Positions 11,477 to 26,059 of a DNA stretch of 64,000 nucleotides are shown piece by piece; position 1 is the stretch's first letter, and each line of letters begins with the position of its first letter. The DNA comes from Calendula officinalis. Taxonomy: Eukaryota > Streptophyta > Magnoliopsida > Asterales > Asteraceae. The translations under genes were made by a program, and so were the position numbers. Under the pieces are notes generated by a model. The model was not told the origin of the DNA and made no database searches. It saw only the letters and a list, made by a program, of their open reading frames with translations. The stretch is from assembly GCA_963853835.1 (NCBI GenBank), contig OY970830.1, forward strand, positions 38,153,966 to 38,217,965, written 5' to 3'.

Positions 11477-12826
11477 TGATTTAATGACTGATACTGTGTG
11501 TAATCATTACTGATTTTGATTTAGATTTGAGGAAAACTAATTGGGGAAACGGCATTATAAGATGAATTTTAGAAAGTTCGTAAATTTTTTAAGATTTAGC
11601 TTGTGGGACGGTCAAAAAAACAAGAATCTAGTGGTAAATTACTAGTTCTTGATTCAATTTTGCAAAAATTTGAAATGGGTGTTCAAGAACAAGCAAAAAG
11701 ATCAGGTTTGAAAGAATCTACTTCTGGGTAGTTGATTATAAATCAAGATTCAGTTGGGTTAAGAACCCTAGATGTATCGGAGGAAAAGGGCGGTGGTGGT
11801 CCACGCCCCACGGTGGCGGCGGGTGGTGGGCTGGTGGTGATCTTTTAAAGCTTTAGAGCATATACTAATTGTGATGTTGTTTGTTTCCTAAAAAAGATGG
11901 GTGTCTTCACATGCTCTAGTCATCTTCTGGTCATAAATTTAAGGGTAGTGAAGATGGGAATGATATTAATTAATTGGCATGAACAATTTAAAAATAAAAA
12001 GTAAGTATGAGAATTAAATAAATAAATACAGGAATTAAGAAGGACGAATGATTTTAAAGTGGAGGGTGTGTACCAGTTGAGCATTTATTCCTTCCACCAA
12101 CCCAGGCCAGCACCACCACATTGCCGTTACCATCACCACCCCCACCCCCACCCTTTGTCAAATGCCAAGTATAATTGTTTTGACTTTTATGGTGAAAGAG
12201 GTGAGATTATGCAAAGTATAGAACCCTTATAACTATTTTAAAACAGATCTGGACCATTAAAAATCCTAATCTAGGGCCATTAATCTGGGTGGCAATTTTG
12301 TTATTCTTTATTATGGAAAAAACGTGTTTCTTTTTATGTGAAGGGTATAATCGGAACTTTAGAACAAAGATACAATTAAAATTTGAATTAAATCAGGCAA
12401 TCGTGTGATATGCTAAAAAAACGTATCCATTCACAACCGTATCCCTTCAAATCCGTATCTCCCAAAGAGGAGAAAATATCAAAAGATTTTTTTTCAAAAG
12501 TTATGCATATCCGTTTGGAAAATTATGCATTTTTTTAATTAAAGTGTTATACATACATGTATTAGTGTTTTTATGTAAGATTTTACTTTTAATTTTTAAT
12601 TTGGCCTTTTAATTTTCTTTAAATGAGTTTTTTAACAGTTGAATTCGGTACCATTCAGGTAAATTTCTTTAGGGTTTATGATATATTTTGATTAGGTTTC
12701 AGTAAAAATTTTACATTTAATTTATATTAGCAACATTATTTGTGCCGGAAGTATTATTCATGATGTATGTTAACTGCATACATGTATGATGAAGGTGATC
12801 GAATGGGTGTTTCTTTCCATTATAAT
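11477..12826. other. Upstream region of the LRR kinase and spacer
   Basis: Non-coding, holding the putative promoter of the minus-strand LRR kinase. A weak TATA-like word (complement of cattataag) lies near 11553. A GGTGG-rich patch at 11790-11845 and a CCACC-rich patch at 12100-12150 are simple-sequence biased. No transposon ends are seen before the LTR at 12827. Confidence 0.4.
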
Positions 12827-15060
12827 TGTAACGACCGGGTCAAGAAATCACACCAATCAAAACGAACAACTTTTTAATAACTATCTAATTACAATTAACC
12901 ATTCTAAACAGATAACAACTCTACAAAATACAGCAAACGGGCCAAGATCTCACTACCAACAAAGACTATGGATACAAACCAGCTAACTACAAAAAAATTA
13001 ACAATACAAAACTACCCAACTCCCACATACCTAATTATACGCCCGGAGTATAACTTCTAAACCTCCGATCAACTTCAAGATCCTATATGCTTACTCTTAT
13101 CTTTTCCTGTAAAAAGTTAGTCCACTAAACGGGTAAGCTACAACGAGCTTAGTGAGTTCAAAAAGTACAAAATAATACTAGCATTATATACCAAACAAAG
13201 AAATAATAACATATAAAATGGTATAAAACTATTTAAGTAATTCATATTATAGCAAGTACACAACAATGCATAACTGATCGAGAAGCTTTACAACTTAACA
13301 TGAGATTTACCGAGAATCCGTCATAGCCGAGTATCAACACTTATCCGGGATCGACAAGAATCACTGAATGACTGACATTGAGAATACAACTATACCGCAA
13401 GAATTAACAAGAGTTTGTAAGATAATAAAAACAATTGAGAACCAATCACCGAATCAACACTCCACGAGAATCATCACTTAACCACCGGAACCGATAGACA
13501 ATACCGCATCATGAATCTATGAGATCTCAATACCATCAAAACGAATCAAAGTGCGTCATTCCCCCTTAGGCCATTAGGGAATGAGGTCGATGAAGGTGAT
13601 CAAGGCACCCCTAACCGAGTCCATGATCCAGCTTCACCACCACGGTCCATACCACTCCTCCGCCAGATACTCCCGCGTCCACCGCTCAACATATTACACA
13701 AAGTAATACTCAAGCCGCCGTGGGTCCTCACGAAACGAAATTATCTCTCAAGGAATTAGTACGGGTAACTCATATTCGATATCAAATGAAACAATAACAA
13801 CGATGGCTCCACGAGACCGGAACAATAGGATTATCACAACCCGAATCAATAAAAATGCATCTCATACTAGAGCAATCCAACCGAGACGTAACACAAGGAA
13901 TTTATACGACATGAATCGATATCAAGTGAGACACTTCAAGGATATTCCATCAATCAAGGCATCTATCAAAAGATTATACACAAGGCATACTACAAATAAT
14001 CACTATATTCTTACAAGTCAATACACATAGCAAAAGCCTATTTATGAGTCAAACTTCATTTAACCATATTACAGTCAAATCACTAGAATTACCAATTCAA
14101 TGTTCTAGGCATCGTATATGTGATAATAATAAACCAAATAACAATTAAACACGTAGCATTTAAATATATAACTACTAGTATACAGTTGTACATAGATGAA
14201 CTCACCTGGAATCAAGCGATTGACAACACGAGCCAAGTACTTCCTTTAGTCATATTCCATTGTCACCGGTCGATACAATCACCACAATTTCCCAATTGTT
14301 TACCTATCACAATTATACTTATCTCATTCAATATACAAGCTCAAAATCACTACTAATATGACCCTTAATCACCAACTTCCCAAAATTGGTGATTAACCCC
14401 AAAACCCTAAACTTCTAACTATACATCTAGTGCATAATCACATGCTAACTTCCAATTTCCTAGTTCAATATCAGTTATACATAGTCTACAATCATCAATT
14501 TCAGTTTTGTGATCCAAACCCTAACCTAGGGTTCTTGATTCTTCTCCAATTTTAACCCTAAATCACTTGCATGAACAAAAACTAAGCATCATACCTTTAT
14601 AACTTGATCTTATGATGAAAACCTCTTTGATTTGCACCAATATTCGTCCTTGATTCACCAAAATCGCCCAGAGAATTCACCAACTCGTTCTATGAAGAAA
14701 ATGAGCTGAAATGGGTCAAAAACCCGATTTTATGCCTAATCTGCACAAGATAGCGCCGCTATCTGCCCAAGATAGCGCCGCTATCTCGACCCCGCGCTAA
14801 ATAGCGCCGCTATTTCCAGAGATAGCGCCGCTATCTCTAAATTTTTCGCGTTTTCCCCTTAGCTATTTCGAGTTGCTGTCCCCTTTTACACAAGATAGCG
14901 CCGCTATCTCTAAGATAGCGCCGCTATCTTCCGAAATGCTGCAATTTCACAATTTTTCTTCCTTTTTGACCTATGCCACTTATCCAAATACCGAAAATAC
15001 AGATTGTTAACAATGCTTCCATCTAACAAAACCTATTACCTTATCCAAATACCGAAGGAG
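12827..15060 (-). mobile_element. LTR (solo or truncated) of a Ty3-like retrotransposon
   Basis: On the minus strand the unit ends ...GGTCGTTACA (complement of TGTAACGACC at 12827). A different LTR at 27368 begins with the same ten bases, TGTAACGACC, so this family's LTR ends form a TGTAACGACC/GGTCGTTACA inverted pair. The minus strand shows LTR-like order: a palindrome cluster (14929-14748), a TATA-like word (GCATAAAATC, near 14730), then a long untranslated stretch of about 1.9 kb. No gag, pol or primer-binding site adjoins it, so it is a solo or truncated LTR. The 5' end (near 15060) is not defined because no TGTAACGACC start is found there. Lineage (Tekay-like chromovirus) is a guess. Confidence 0.55.
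14748..14929. repeat. Six-copy cluster of 17-bp odd palindromes in the LTR
   Basis: AGATAGCG-C-CGCTATCT occurs at 14748-14764, 14770-14786, 14820-14836, 14893-14909 and 14913-14929. A sixth copy at 14799-14815 reads AAATAGCG-C-CGCTATTT, where both arms changed together so that pairing is kept. The cluster ends about 14 bp before the LTR's TATA-like word (minus orientation), which makes it promoter-proximal. Similar arrays lie in two other LTRs (27541-27697 and 60115-60295). Confidence 0.85.
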
Positions 15061-15480
15061 GTGGTGATGTAAGGTTAGTGTAAATGCCTAAAATGCATTC
15101 GTGGTACAAAATACATTGATGTAAATACGACATTAGTAATATTAACATTGGGGTATTTGGTGGTCTAAATTGGTGAACCAAAACAATAATTAATATTTGC
15201 AGTCCCACATATAAATGAATGTAAGGTTAGTGTAAATGCCTAAAACGCATTCGTGGTACAAAATACATTGGTGTAAATACCACATTAGTAATCTTAACAT
15301 TGGTGTATTTGGTGGTCTAAATCTGTGAACCAAAACAATAATCAGTATGAAGGCAATCTGTATGCGATAACAAAAAAATTTAACAATTAAAATTCCATCA
15401 ACAAACAAAGATGTCCAAAATCATAAAATGGTGAACCAAAAACATAAAAGTTGTAAAACGTAAAAAAAATGCTTGGATAA
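15061..15480. repeat. Imperfect tandem duplication of about 150-bp units
   Basis: The segment from 15072 (gtaaggttagtgtaaatgcc...) to about 15190 is repeated from 15221 to about 15345 with few differences, each copy containing 'acaaaatacattg.tgtaaata' and 'tggtggtctaaat'. Related wording recurs near 24960-25000 in the (TA)n-flanked element. It lies just 3' of the FAR1-like gene and is probably part of the same transposon. Confidence 0.6.
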
Positions 15481-15497
15481 AAAAATCTTTCTAATTC

Positions 15498-18400
15498 TTA
15501 GTCATCAGCAACCGAATACTCATTATCATCGTGTACTATATCTTCCTCATCATCCTCATTAACATCAACAACACGTTTAAGTTTGTCTTTATCATGTTTA
15601 CCACTATTATGGCCTTTTTCGTTACAAACGCTACATGTTCGCGATCTGAATGGAACTTTCCTCGATGTTCTAGCTTTTGTAGCTATTTTTGCTATCTCTG
15701 CCGCACTTTTAATTCTTTTAGAACCCTTGTTACTGGATTTTTGTGGGTTAAGGTCATCATCATCTTGAGTTACTTGGTTTCCAATAACTTTAGAATTTAA
15801 ATCTCGCTTGTTTTTAAAATTTTTTAACAACCCACACTCATCTCCTAGTGATTTCCGTGATTGTTTCAATGATTCAATCAACTGTTTGAACTTTAGGACA
15901 TCATCATGCACCATACTGATGCAATCGTCAAGTATAGAGTGACATTCTGCTGACATGTTACCAGTTTGATCTTCACAAGTACCATAAGTGGGTCCATTTT
16001 CGATCAAATGTGCAGGTACCGCATTTTTTGTCCATCTTCTACTAATGTATATATCTGGAATTCTGTCCACAAAATTGTTACGAAAAACACAGAAAACGTG
16101 ACGACACAAATATCCATGACGAGTAAAATGACCACATGAGCATGTAATCGTTCCATCCTGACTGTTTACGAGAACCTGCAAGAAAATAATAACCATTAAA
16201 AGTTTTGGTATCTTTGAGATACATATATGTTTTTTAGATATAAAAAATATAAATTGGTAAAGTCGTAATATAAAACCTTTGTTTTAACCACAATTTCACG
16301 CGAATTATCTGGTGACTTTTCCTTATGTAAAATACTGAACGACTGAACATCGGATTCGACATCATCCACTTTATCATCATCAGGCAAAAGAGAACATGTA
16401 TATAATCATTTGTGTATTTCATCTTGTACGTCTATGAATACCGCATGTGTGTATACATCACGTGCATGTATCTCGATAAGTAAATCAGTACGAAGGGGTA
16501 GGTTTGAGCCTTTAGATTTGAAGTCGAGTTGACGTACTGTGTACCTTTATATCTCCATAGCTGATTCAAAAGAAGACATAAACTCAATAAATGTGTCGTC
16601 TTTATCAGTAGTAAGCTGGAAGAATGCGTTGGTACTCTCGGAACGAGATGTGGTTTTCATCAAACCACACATGGGGAAGTCTTTAAAATATGCAGGGATC
16701 CAACGTTGCCTTATTGCATACATGTCGGTCAACCATTTGTTTCAATTCAAATCATAACGAGTTATTAAATCATTCCACCGTTCTTCAAAAACCTCCGGGC
16801 CAATATAAACGTTCCAAATCAGGTTATGAAAATCTCTCCTAAACAAGGAATCAGTTGGCAAATCATGTATAACCTGCAACAATCATTATTCAAACTGTAT
16901 AAATATATAATTCAAATAGGCGCAACATACATGTATAATTACTGTAATATACACGTACATACCTTGGCAGGAAGTTTTTAAGTAATATGCCACATACATA
17001 ACCTATGACGTGTTTCTGGGAAAAAAATGATAATTGCTTTTTTTAACGCGGGATCTTGATAAGTTAATGCTATTGGAGGCTGCTTCACGTGAACCTTCAA
17101 GAATGCTTCCAACATCCAACAGTAAGATTCATACGATTCGTCGGAAAGTAGAGCAGCCCCAATAGTAACACAACGCCGGTGGTTGTCAATGCCAGTAAAA
17201 GGGACAAAAACAAAATCGTATCTAAAACAAATGAAAAGTTAATTAATTAAAGAAACATGTAATAAAAAAAATAGGAGAAGAATATTACTTGTTCGTCCGA
17301 AAAGTGGCGTCAAAAGAAATGACGTCGCCTAAGGCAATATAATTTGCCTTCATTATTTCATCAGACCAGAACATGCTTGCAAGCTTAGAGTCACGAAGGT
17401 GATATTCAAATGAGAACCCGGGAACATGCAATTGCGTATTCTTCATCTTATCCAGAATCATCTTCGCATCATGGTCACCAATGAACAATTTCATTGATGT
17501 TGTAGCATTCCTCCAATCGTCAGGAGTTCCAGGTACACCTTTGTATCCTCCATTTAGAGCAACTTATAATCTGTGGGCTTTAGTGGCTGTTATATTGGTC
17601 AACGAAGCTCGCTGGATATATAGATAATGACTATAATTTAACTCTCTCTGAGCTTTAGAAAAATCCATATTACCCACGATGATTAAAGGATGATTGTGGT
17701 GCTCAACAAATTTATGCACCATATACGATTCTGATCCATCAATGGCTTTAAAGCCAATCATCGCCGGACATTCCGTCACCTTAGAAGAAGCTTTACGTTT
17801 TCTTTTCTTTTTAACACCGTCTGTTGGTTCATCTTGCCCATTGTCCAATAGTGAATTTTTTTCCACTTTAGACCTTAACTTACCGGCACGACTACATAAT
17901 ATATATCTATGAGTAATCTGTGCGTTTTTTCGTTTTATACCAGACTTTCTTATGTCAAATCTAGCCTTTTGAGAATATGACTTGTACATTTCATAACAAA
18001 TATCAAAGCTCCAAAAGATATCACCCACTTTTGGTTTTTCGTCAGCGTATACTTCTGGAACACGATTATCAATTCCGTTGATACCGGGGGATACCTCATT
18101 TGCATCATCATCATCATCATCATCTAACATTAAATAAAAAACATTATTATACATCTATGTAATACTAATTTTTACGTATCATCATCATCATCTAAAAACA
18201 TTTATGTATTTATATATTACCATATACAACATTGAAGGGTTTTAATTATTATAATTTGTTGTTGTTATTAACATACACATTAAGTAGAATTTTTTTTTTA
18301 CGTCGAATAACATAAGAATGAGTACGAAATCCAAAATACAAGTTAAATGGTTGCTGTAAGCTATATTATGAATACACGTTAAAAAAATTTAAAGCAAAAA

Positions 18401-18603
18401 ATACCCCAATGATCATTCGTTTCTTCCACATAATCAAATAACGGTATACCATCAAGAATTCCGTCCGCAACAGATACACGATCAACATATTGATTTAGAG
18501 GAATTGGATGATCTGAAACTTTTAAGTTACACTCTGTTGAATCAATCATGTCAGTGCATATTGACGTATGTTGACTTCTGCTGGATTCTTCATCATTCGT
18601 CAT
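15498..18603 (-). pseudogene. FAR1-related/MULE transposase gene with five in-frame stops (5 exons)
   Basis: A consistent five-exon model joins in phase: 18603-18405, 18123-17289, 17221-16963, 16873-16277, 16175-15498 (856 codons). Domains in order: acidic Asp run, FAR1 DNA-binding zinc finger (KSYSQKARFDIRKSGIKRK ... VEHHNHPL), MULE DDE core (ISFDATFRTNK; the usual TDQDP reads TYQDP), SWIM zinc finger (CSCGHFTRHGYLCRHVF), and a basic/acidic tail with a degraded zinc knuckle (CSVCNEKGHNSGKH). FAR1/FHY3 proteins descend from Mutator-like transposases. Stops break the frame at 17564-17566, 16978-16980, 16742-16744, 16547-16549 and 16406-16408; no frameshift is seen. It is a dead copy that decayed by point substitution. 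The DNA upstream ends in a terminal repeat next to (TA)n, so it was probably a transposase gene rather than a host regulator. Confidence 0.85.
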
Positions 18604-18934
18604 TGTAAATTGTTGAATACGACTAGGGTTCTTTAGGCGTCAGGGTTCTTTATTCGACTAGGGTTTTCTTTTGCAGAGAAACAAATTGACGATCGTGGAG
18701 TTTGATTATTGGAAGATATGGAAAATATGCGTTATAGGAAACTAACACTCCTATAAAAAAGGTAGTGGACGAATTTTCAACAGTTACCATGAATAATCGT
18801 GTATTCTAATACCTATATTACCCCTCACGATTTTAATTAAAGGAATTAGAAAAACCTGAATTATCTTATCTCTGATTGGTCCAAAATAGTTCTTCCGGTT
18901 CTGTAGCCTAAAATGGTTTTGATTCTAATTCTAC

Positions 18935-18936
<2 letters not shown>
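18604..18936 (-). mobile_element. Terminal region of the FAR1/MULE element
   Basis: Between the start of the FAR1-like gene and a (TA)n tract. The last about 60 bp (agttcttccggttctgtagcc ... gattctaattctacat) nearly matches the right end of the MITE at 19023-19396 and, inverted, the left end of the element at 23740. I read this as the terminal inverted repeat of the transposase-bearing element. The opposite end, expected left of 15500, is not found, so the element seems truncated, perhaps by the LTR at 12827-15060. Confidence 0.6.

Positions 18937-19022
<86 letters not shown>
18937..19022. repeat. (TA)n microsatellite
   Basis: About 43 uninterrupted TA units, sitting exactly between the end of the FAR1/MULE element and the next palindromic MITE. 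Confidence 0.95.
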
Positions 19023-19025
<3 letters not shown>

Positions 19026-19396
19026 TTGAATTAGTTTCAGAACCAATTAAGGCTACAGAACCAGCAGAACTCAATCTAAACCATTGATTTTTGAAATAAA
19101 ATGATCATGAAAGACACATTAATGTATTTGATGAGGGACCCTCAAATATTGATTTGCATGGATGTCATTCATGCATGTATACATATATGTATATGTTTTC
19201 ATGTATGTATACATAAGTGTTATCTATACATATATGTATACATGCATGAATGACATCCATTCAAACCAATGTTTGGGGGGTCCCTCATTAAATACATTAA
19301 TGTGTCTTCCATGATTATTTCATTTCAAAAATCAATGGTTTAGATTGAGTTCTGCCGGTTCTGTAGCCTTAATTGGTTCTGATTCTAATTCTACAC
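19023..19396. mobile_element. Palindromic MITE inserted in (TA)n
   Basis: Nearly the whole 374 bp is an inverted repeat: the left arm TTAGTTTCAGAACCAATTAA mirrors the right arm, whose complement starts TTAGAATCAGAACCAATTAA, and pairing continues to a centre near 19205. It is bounded on both sides by (TA)n, resembling the rice 'Micron' type of microsatellite-targeting MITE. Its ends match the outer end of the FAR1/MULE element at 18880-18936. No coding frame. Confidence 0.75.
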
Positions 19397-19418
19397 TATA
19401 TATATATATATATATATG
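19397..19418. repeat. (TA)n tract, right flank of the palindromic MITE
   Basis: About 11 TA units followed by GTGTGTGTATAC. It forms the second half of the microsatellite that the MITE appears to have split or duplicated. Confidence 0.85.
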
Positions 19419-19518
19419 TGTGTGTATACACGAGTACCCATATTGTGCATTTTGTTAACCCCATAAAAACATAAAATTTACCTTTCATTTAAACAGGTAG
19501 GAAATTTATAAAGTTTTA

Positions 19519-19835
19519 TACTTCCTCCGTTTCAAAATAAGTGACACACATTCCATTTTAGGGTGTTTCAAAATAAGTTATATATTTTGAAGCTTTCCTT
19601 ATTTGGTAAAATATAGTGGGACTCATACCCACTAACTATCTCCTTTAATAAAGTGAAATGACATATTTACCCTTACTTTTATTTTTAAACATCATTAAAC
19701 TCACTTTAATCATAATATGTGGGACCCATCACTCACTAACTATACAATTTAATCAAATTTAACCTTCATTATAATATTTTGCCTCAAAAAATGTGAAAAC
19801 TAATTTGTATCACTTATTTTGAAACGGAGGAAGTA
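19519..19835. mobile_element. Stowaway-like MITE
   Basis: Element 19521-19833 with near-perfect terminal repeats CTTCCTCCGTTTCAAAATAA at both ends and TA on each side (19519-19520, 19834-19835). 313 bp, no coding frame. Same length as the copy at 21852. Confidence 0.9.
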
Positions 19836-20216
19836 CCAAAAGTTTTGACATAATATAACCATTTATAAGAAACGTTTAATAACTTTTAGTTGACACGTTG
19901 ATTTTTTATTAAATATTATATTTATGTTGCAAACAGATCAGTTATAATTATTTCTTTTTAATAAACTTTTAATATTACTTTACAGACACTACTAACTTAC
20001 CGGTCTCCTTTGCAAATTTTGTATCGTTTATCCATAGTTGTACTTATAAAATACAAAGCACGAAGATCTTTGTAGTGACATTTATGTGTTATGAATAACA
20101 TGTTTTGTGTTATGTTAATATAGACACTCATGTTTATTTACTTTACATTTTCCTCCGACACCGTTTGTTTTGTTTGTACATTGTAGTTTATACCCACAAC
20201 TCTTTATCGTGAACAA

Positions 20217-20241
20217 AGCCCGTGCATCGCACGGGCCATGC
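20217..20241. repeat. GC-rich hairpin resembling a Helitron 3' end, orphan
   Basis: GCCCGTGC-ATC-GCACGGGC is a perfect 8-bp stem with a 3-nt loop, very like hairpins near the 3' end of plant Helitrons. Neither strand has a CTAG or CTRR terminus at the expected distance, so it is reported as an orphan or degraded end. Confidence 0.4.
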
Positions 20242-21011
20242 TGCCTCGTAACAATTTAAAGTAAAGATCGAAACAAGTGGTAAAATTAAAGTTGGATATG
20301 AAGAGAGAAATAAATGGAAGACAAGTATCTTTAATGAATTAAGTAATTTATTAAGTTTTTGTGTAATTTTTTATAAATAGTTTACCTACATAATTTTTCA
20401 TAAGAAAAGAATTAATAAAGTAGCATATAAAGAATGACGTAGGTAGAAGGAAAACACGAAAATTAAAGAGGTGGGCAGATGTCTCACTTTCGTGGTCCTC
20501 TTATTATAAATGACATGTTGTTTGCTCTTTTTAGTGACATAAGTAGATAAAAATAAATCTGTATAACAAATTATCGATATATTTCTAAAATTGTTGGTGT
20601 ACGTAACTAAACTATGTTGCTTCTTTAATGTAAACAAGTAAATGCTTAGTTGTTATTGCCTTAAAAAAATGCTTAGTTGTTATTACATAACTTTTTAGCA
20701 GTCCATATTTTCCTTCGGGGCAAAAATTCGAACACACATTATACACGCATATAGGAAGATTATATGTTCCAAGTTTAAAATGAAAAGTTTCATCAAAGAG
20801 ACAACAACTAGAAACTTCTATAAATAGTAATATCATTGTTGCATAGATAAAAAAGATTGGGTCAACGGGATTACAGTCCCAGATGATGCGCCCCTAGCCT
20901 GCCTAGGATATATCCCCAAAACAAAAACGAATTTAACATAAGAGACTATATTACAGAAACAACATGTTTGATTATATACATTAATAAGCCTTCAAGTACT
21001 AATTTCATAAA
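20242..21011. other. Spacer, nothing recognised
   Basis: AT-rich, short unrelated open frames only. Confidence 0.4.
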
Positions 21012-21593
21012 CCTACAAGACAACTATTAATTTTATAAACTAAAAGTTTAAAAAAAACCTACAAGACACAATTTTGGTATATTTTATTTGGTTTAGATTT
21101 TAGGTTGGGCATTAGGTTTAAAGTTTGAACTATTGGTTAATACTTGGGTTTTTAAGATTGTTTTGGGCTAACGAATAGGTTTTTTAATCTGATGGTAGCA
21201 CCGTAACACCCAAATTGTTTTTATAAAATTTACATTACAGTCTTATGGTAAAAAAAAAAATTAAATAATAACACAGACCACTGTACATTCCATACCAAAA
21301 CCTACAAGACAACTATTAATTTTATAAACTAAAAGTTTTAAAAAAACCTACAAGACACACTTTTGGTATATTTTATTTGGTTTAGATTTTAGGTTGGGCA
21401 TTAGGTTTAAAGTTTGAACTATTGGTTAATACTTGGGTTTTTAAGATTGTTTTGGGCTAACGAATAGGTTTTTTAATCTGATGGTAGCACCGTAACACCA
21501 AAATTTTTTTATAAAATTTACATTACAGTCTTATGGTAAAAAAAAAAAATTAAATAATAACACAGACCACTGTACATTCCATACCAAATCCTC
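21012..21593. repeat. 289-bp tandem duplication
   Basis: CCTACAAGACAACTATTAAT starts both units (21012 and 21301). The two copies are almost identical over about 289 bp, differing mostly in short A or T runs, so the duplication is recent. No coding frame spans it. Confidence 0.85.
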
Positions 21594-21849
21594 CCATGCA
21601 TCTACATCCGTTCAAGGATGAATGGACGATACATGTGAAACATAAATGTTTTCCAGCAAAAACTATTGTCCGCCACATTACACACGGTACCATAGTAGTA
21701 GTTGCATAAAGCAAGTGTGCAATGTAGAAAAAATATTATCGTTCGTTTCAACAAAAAAAAAAATATAATATTTGGTTTGCACATAATCTAGTACACGATT
21801 TTGACTAACAGTCTAAAATTTAAAGATTACTTGTAAATCAAAATCAATA

Positions 21850-22166
21850 TACTACCTCCGTATCAAAATAAGTGATACACTTTCCTAAAAGGGGTGGAAC
21901 AAAATAAGTGATACACTTCAAAATCTTTCCTTATTTGGCAAAAAAGTGGGACCCCTTCTCCACTAACTATCTACTTTAATAAAGTAAAATTACTCTTTTA
22001 CCCTTACTTTTACTTTTAAACATCATTAATTTCAGTACATCCAAAAGAAGTGGGTCCCATTATCCACTAACTATCCACTTTATACTATTTTAAATCACTT
22101 TCCAATCTTTTGCCTCAAAAACCGCAATTTCCCAAATGTATCACTTATTTTGATACGGAGGTAGTA
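21850..22166. mobile_element. Stowaway-like MITE
   Basis: Element 21852-22164 (313 bp) with matching ends CTACCTCCGTATCAAAATAA, flanked by TA on both sides. Interior resembles the copy at 19521. Confidence 0.9.

Positions 22167-25375
<3,209 letters not shown>

Positions 25376-25401
<26 letters not shown>
25376..25401. repeat. (TA)n tract, right flank of the 23740 element
   Basis: About 13 TA units. Confidence 0.9.
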
Positions 25402-25406
<5 letters not shown>

Positions 25407-25626
25407 CGTATTCGATATCTCAGTATAACATTAAAAATTTATTAAAGAGAACTATACTACATCTCTAATAATACATATAAATTTTTTTCAAATGTCTCGA
25501 TGATGCAACAACTATAATGATTTGACTTAGTGTTGTTTAATTCTATAACAAATTTTGTGTTTTAGGTGTTGTTTATCATACATGAGTTTTATTCGTAGTT
25601 TGCTTAATTACAAATGGATTTATTGT

Positions 25627-25868
25627 AGTACAAATATTTGTATGTAAAAGTTGTGAATGTTAAATGCAAATGCTAGCAAGTGAGTATTTTTTACATATAT
25701 TTAAGGTATTAAATGCAAACGTTTCAAAGGGAGTATACGTTTGTAGTACTAATATTTGTATGTGAAAGTTGTGAATGTTAAATGCAAATGCTAGCAAGTG
25801 AATATTTTTTTACATATATTTAAGGTATTAAATGCAAACGTTTCAAAGGGAGTATACGTTTGTTAGTT
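25627..25868. repeat. About 120-bp tandem duplication
   Basis: The unit beginning 'gta.aaatatttgtatgt.aaagttgtg' and ending 'gggagtatacgtttgt' occurs twice in a row (from about 25630 and 25750) with few differences. A related single copy lies at 33400-33560, beyond the LINE. Confidence 0.75.
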
Positions 25869-26059
25869 AAATATTGCTAGTAATTGAACATTTTTTACTT
25901 ATTTTTGAAACGTTTAATATTGTATTTAATATGATAATTAAGGACACGTAAAGGAAAAAGTAGAGGACAGAAACAAAAAAGATCACTAAAATAAATCGAA
26001 ATGGGTAACGTAGTATTATCTGAAATCATGGGGTCTTTGGGTGTCTCCAATGGTCCCCA

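Noticed and set aside
15531..15800. Plus-strand frames of 61-89 codons over the FAR1-like last exon
   Set aside because: Antisense shadows of the SWIM-domain exon.
20217..20241. A complete Helitron ending at the GCCCGTGC hairpin
   Set aside because: No CTAG/CTRR terminus at the right distance on either strand and no matching 5' TC end; kept only as an orphan hairpin.
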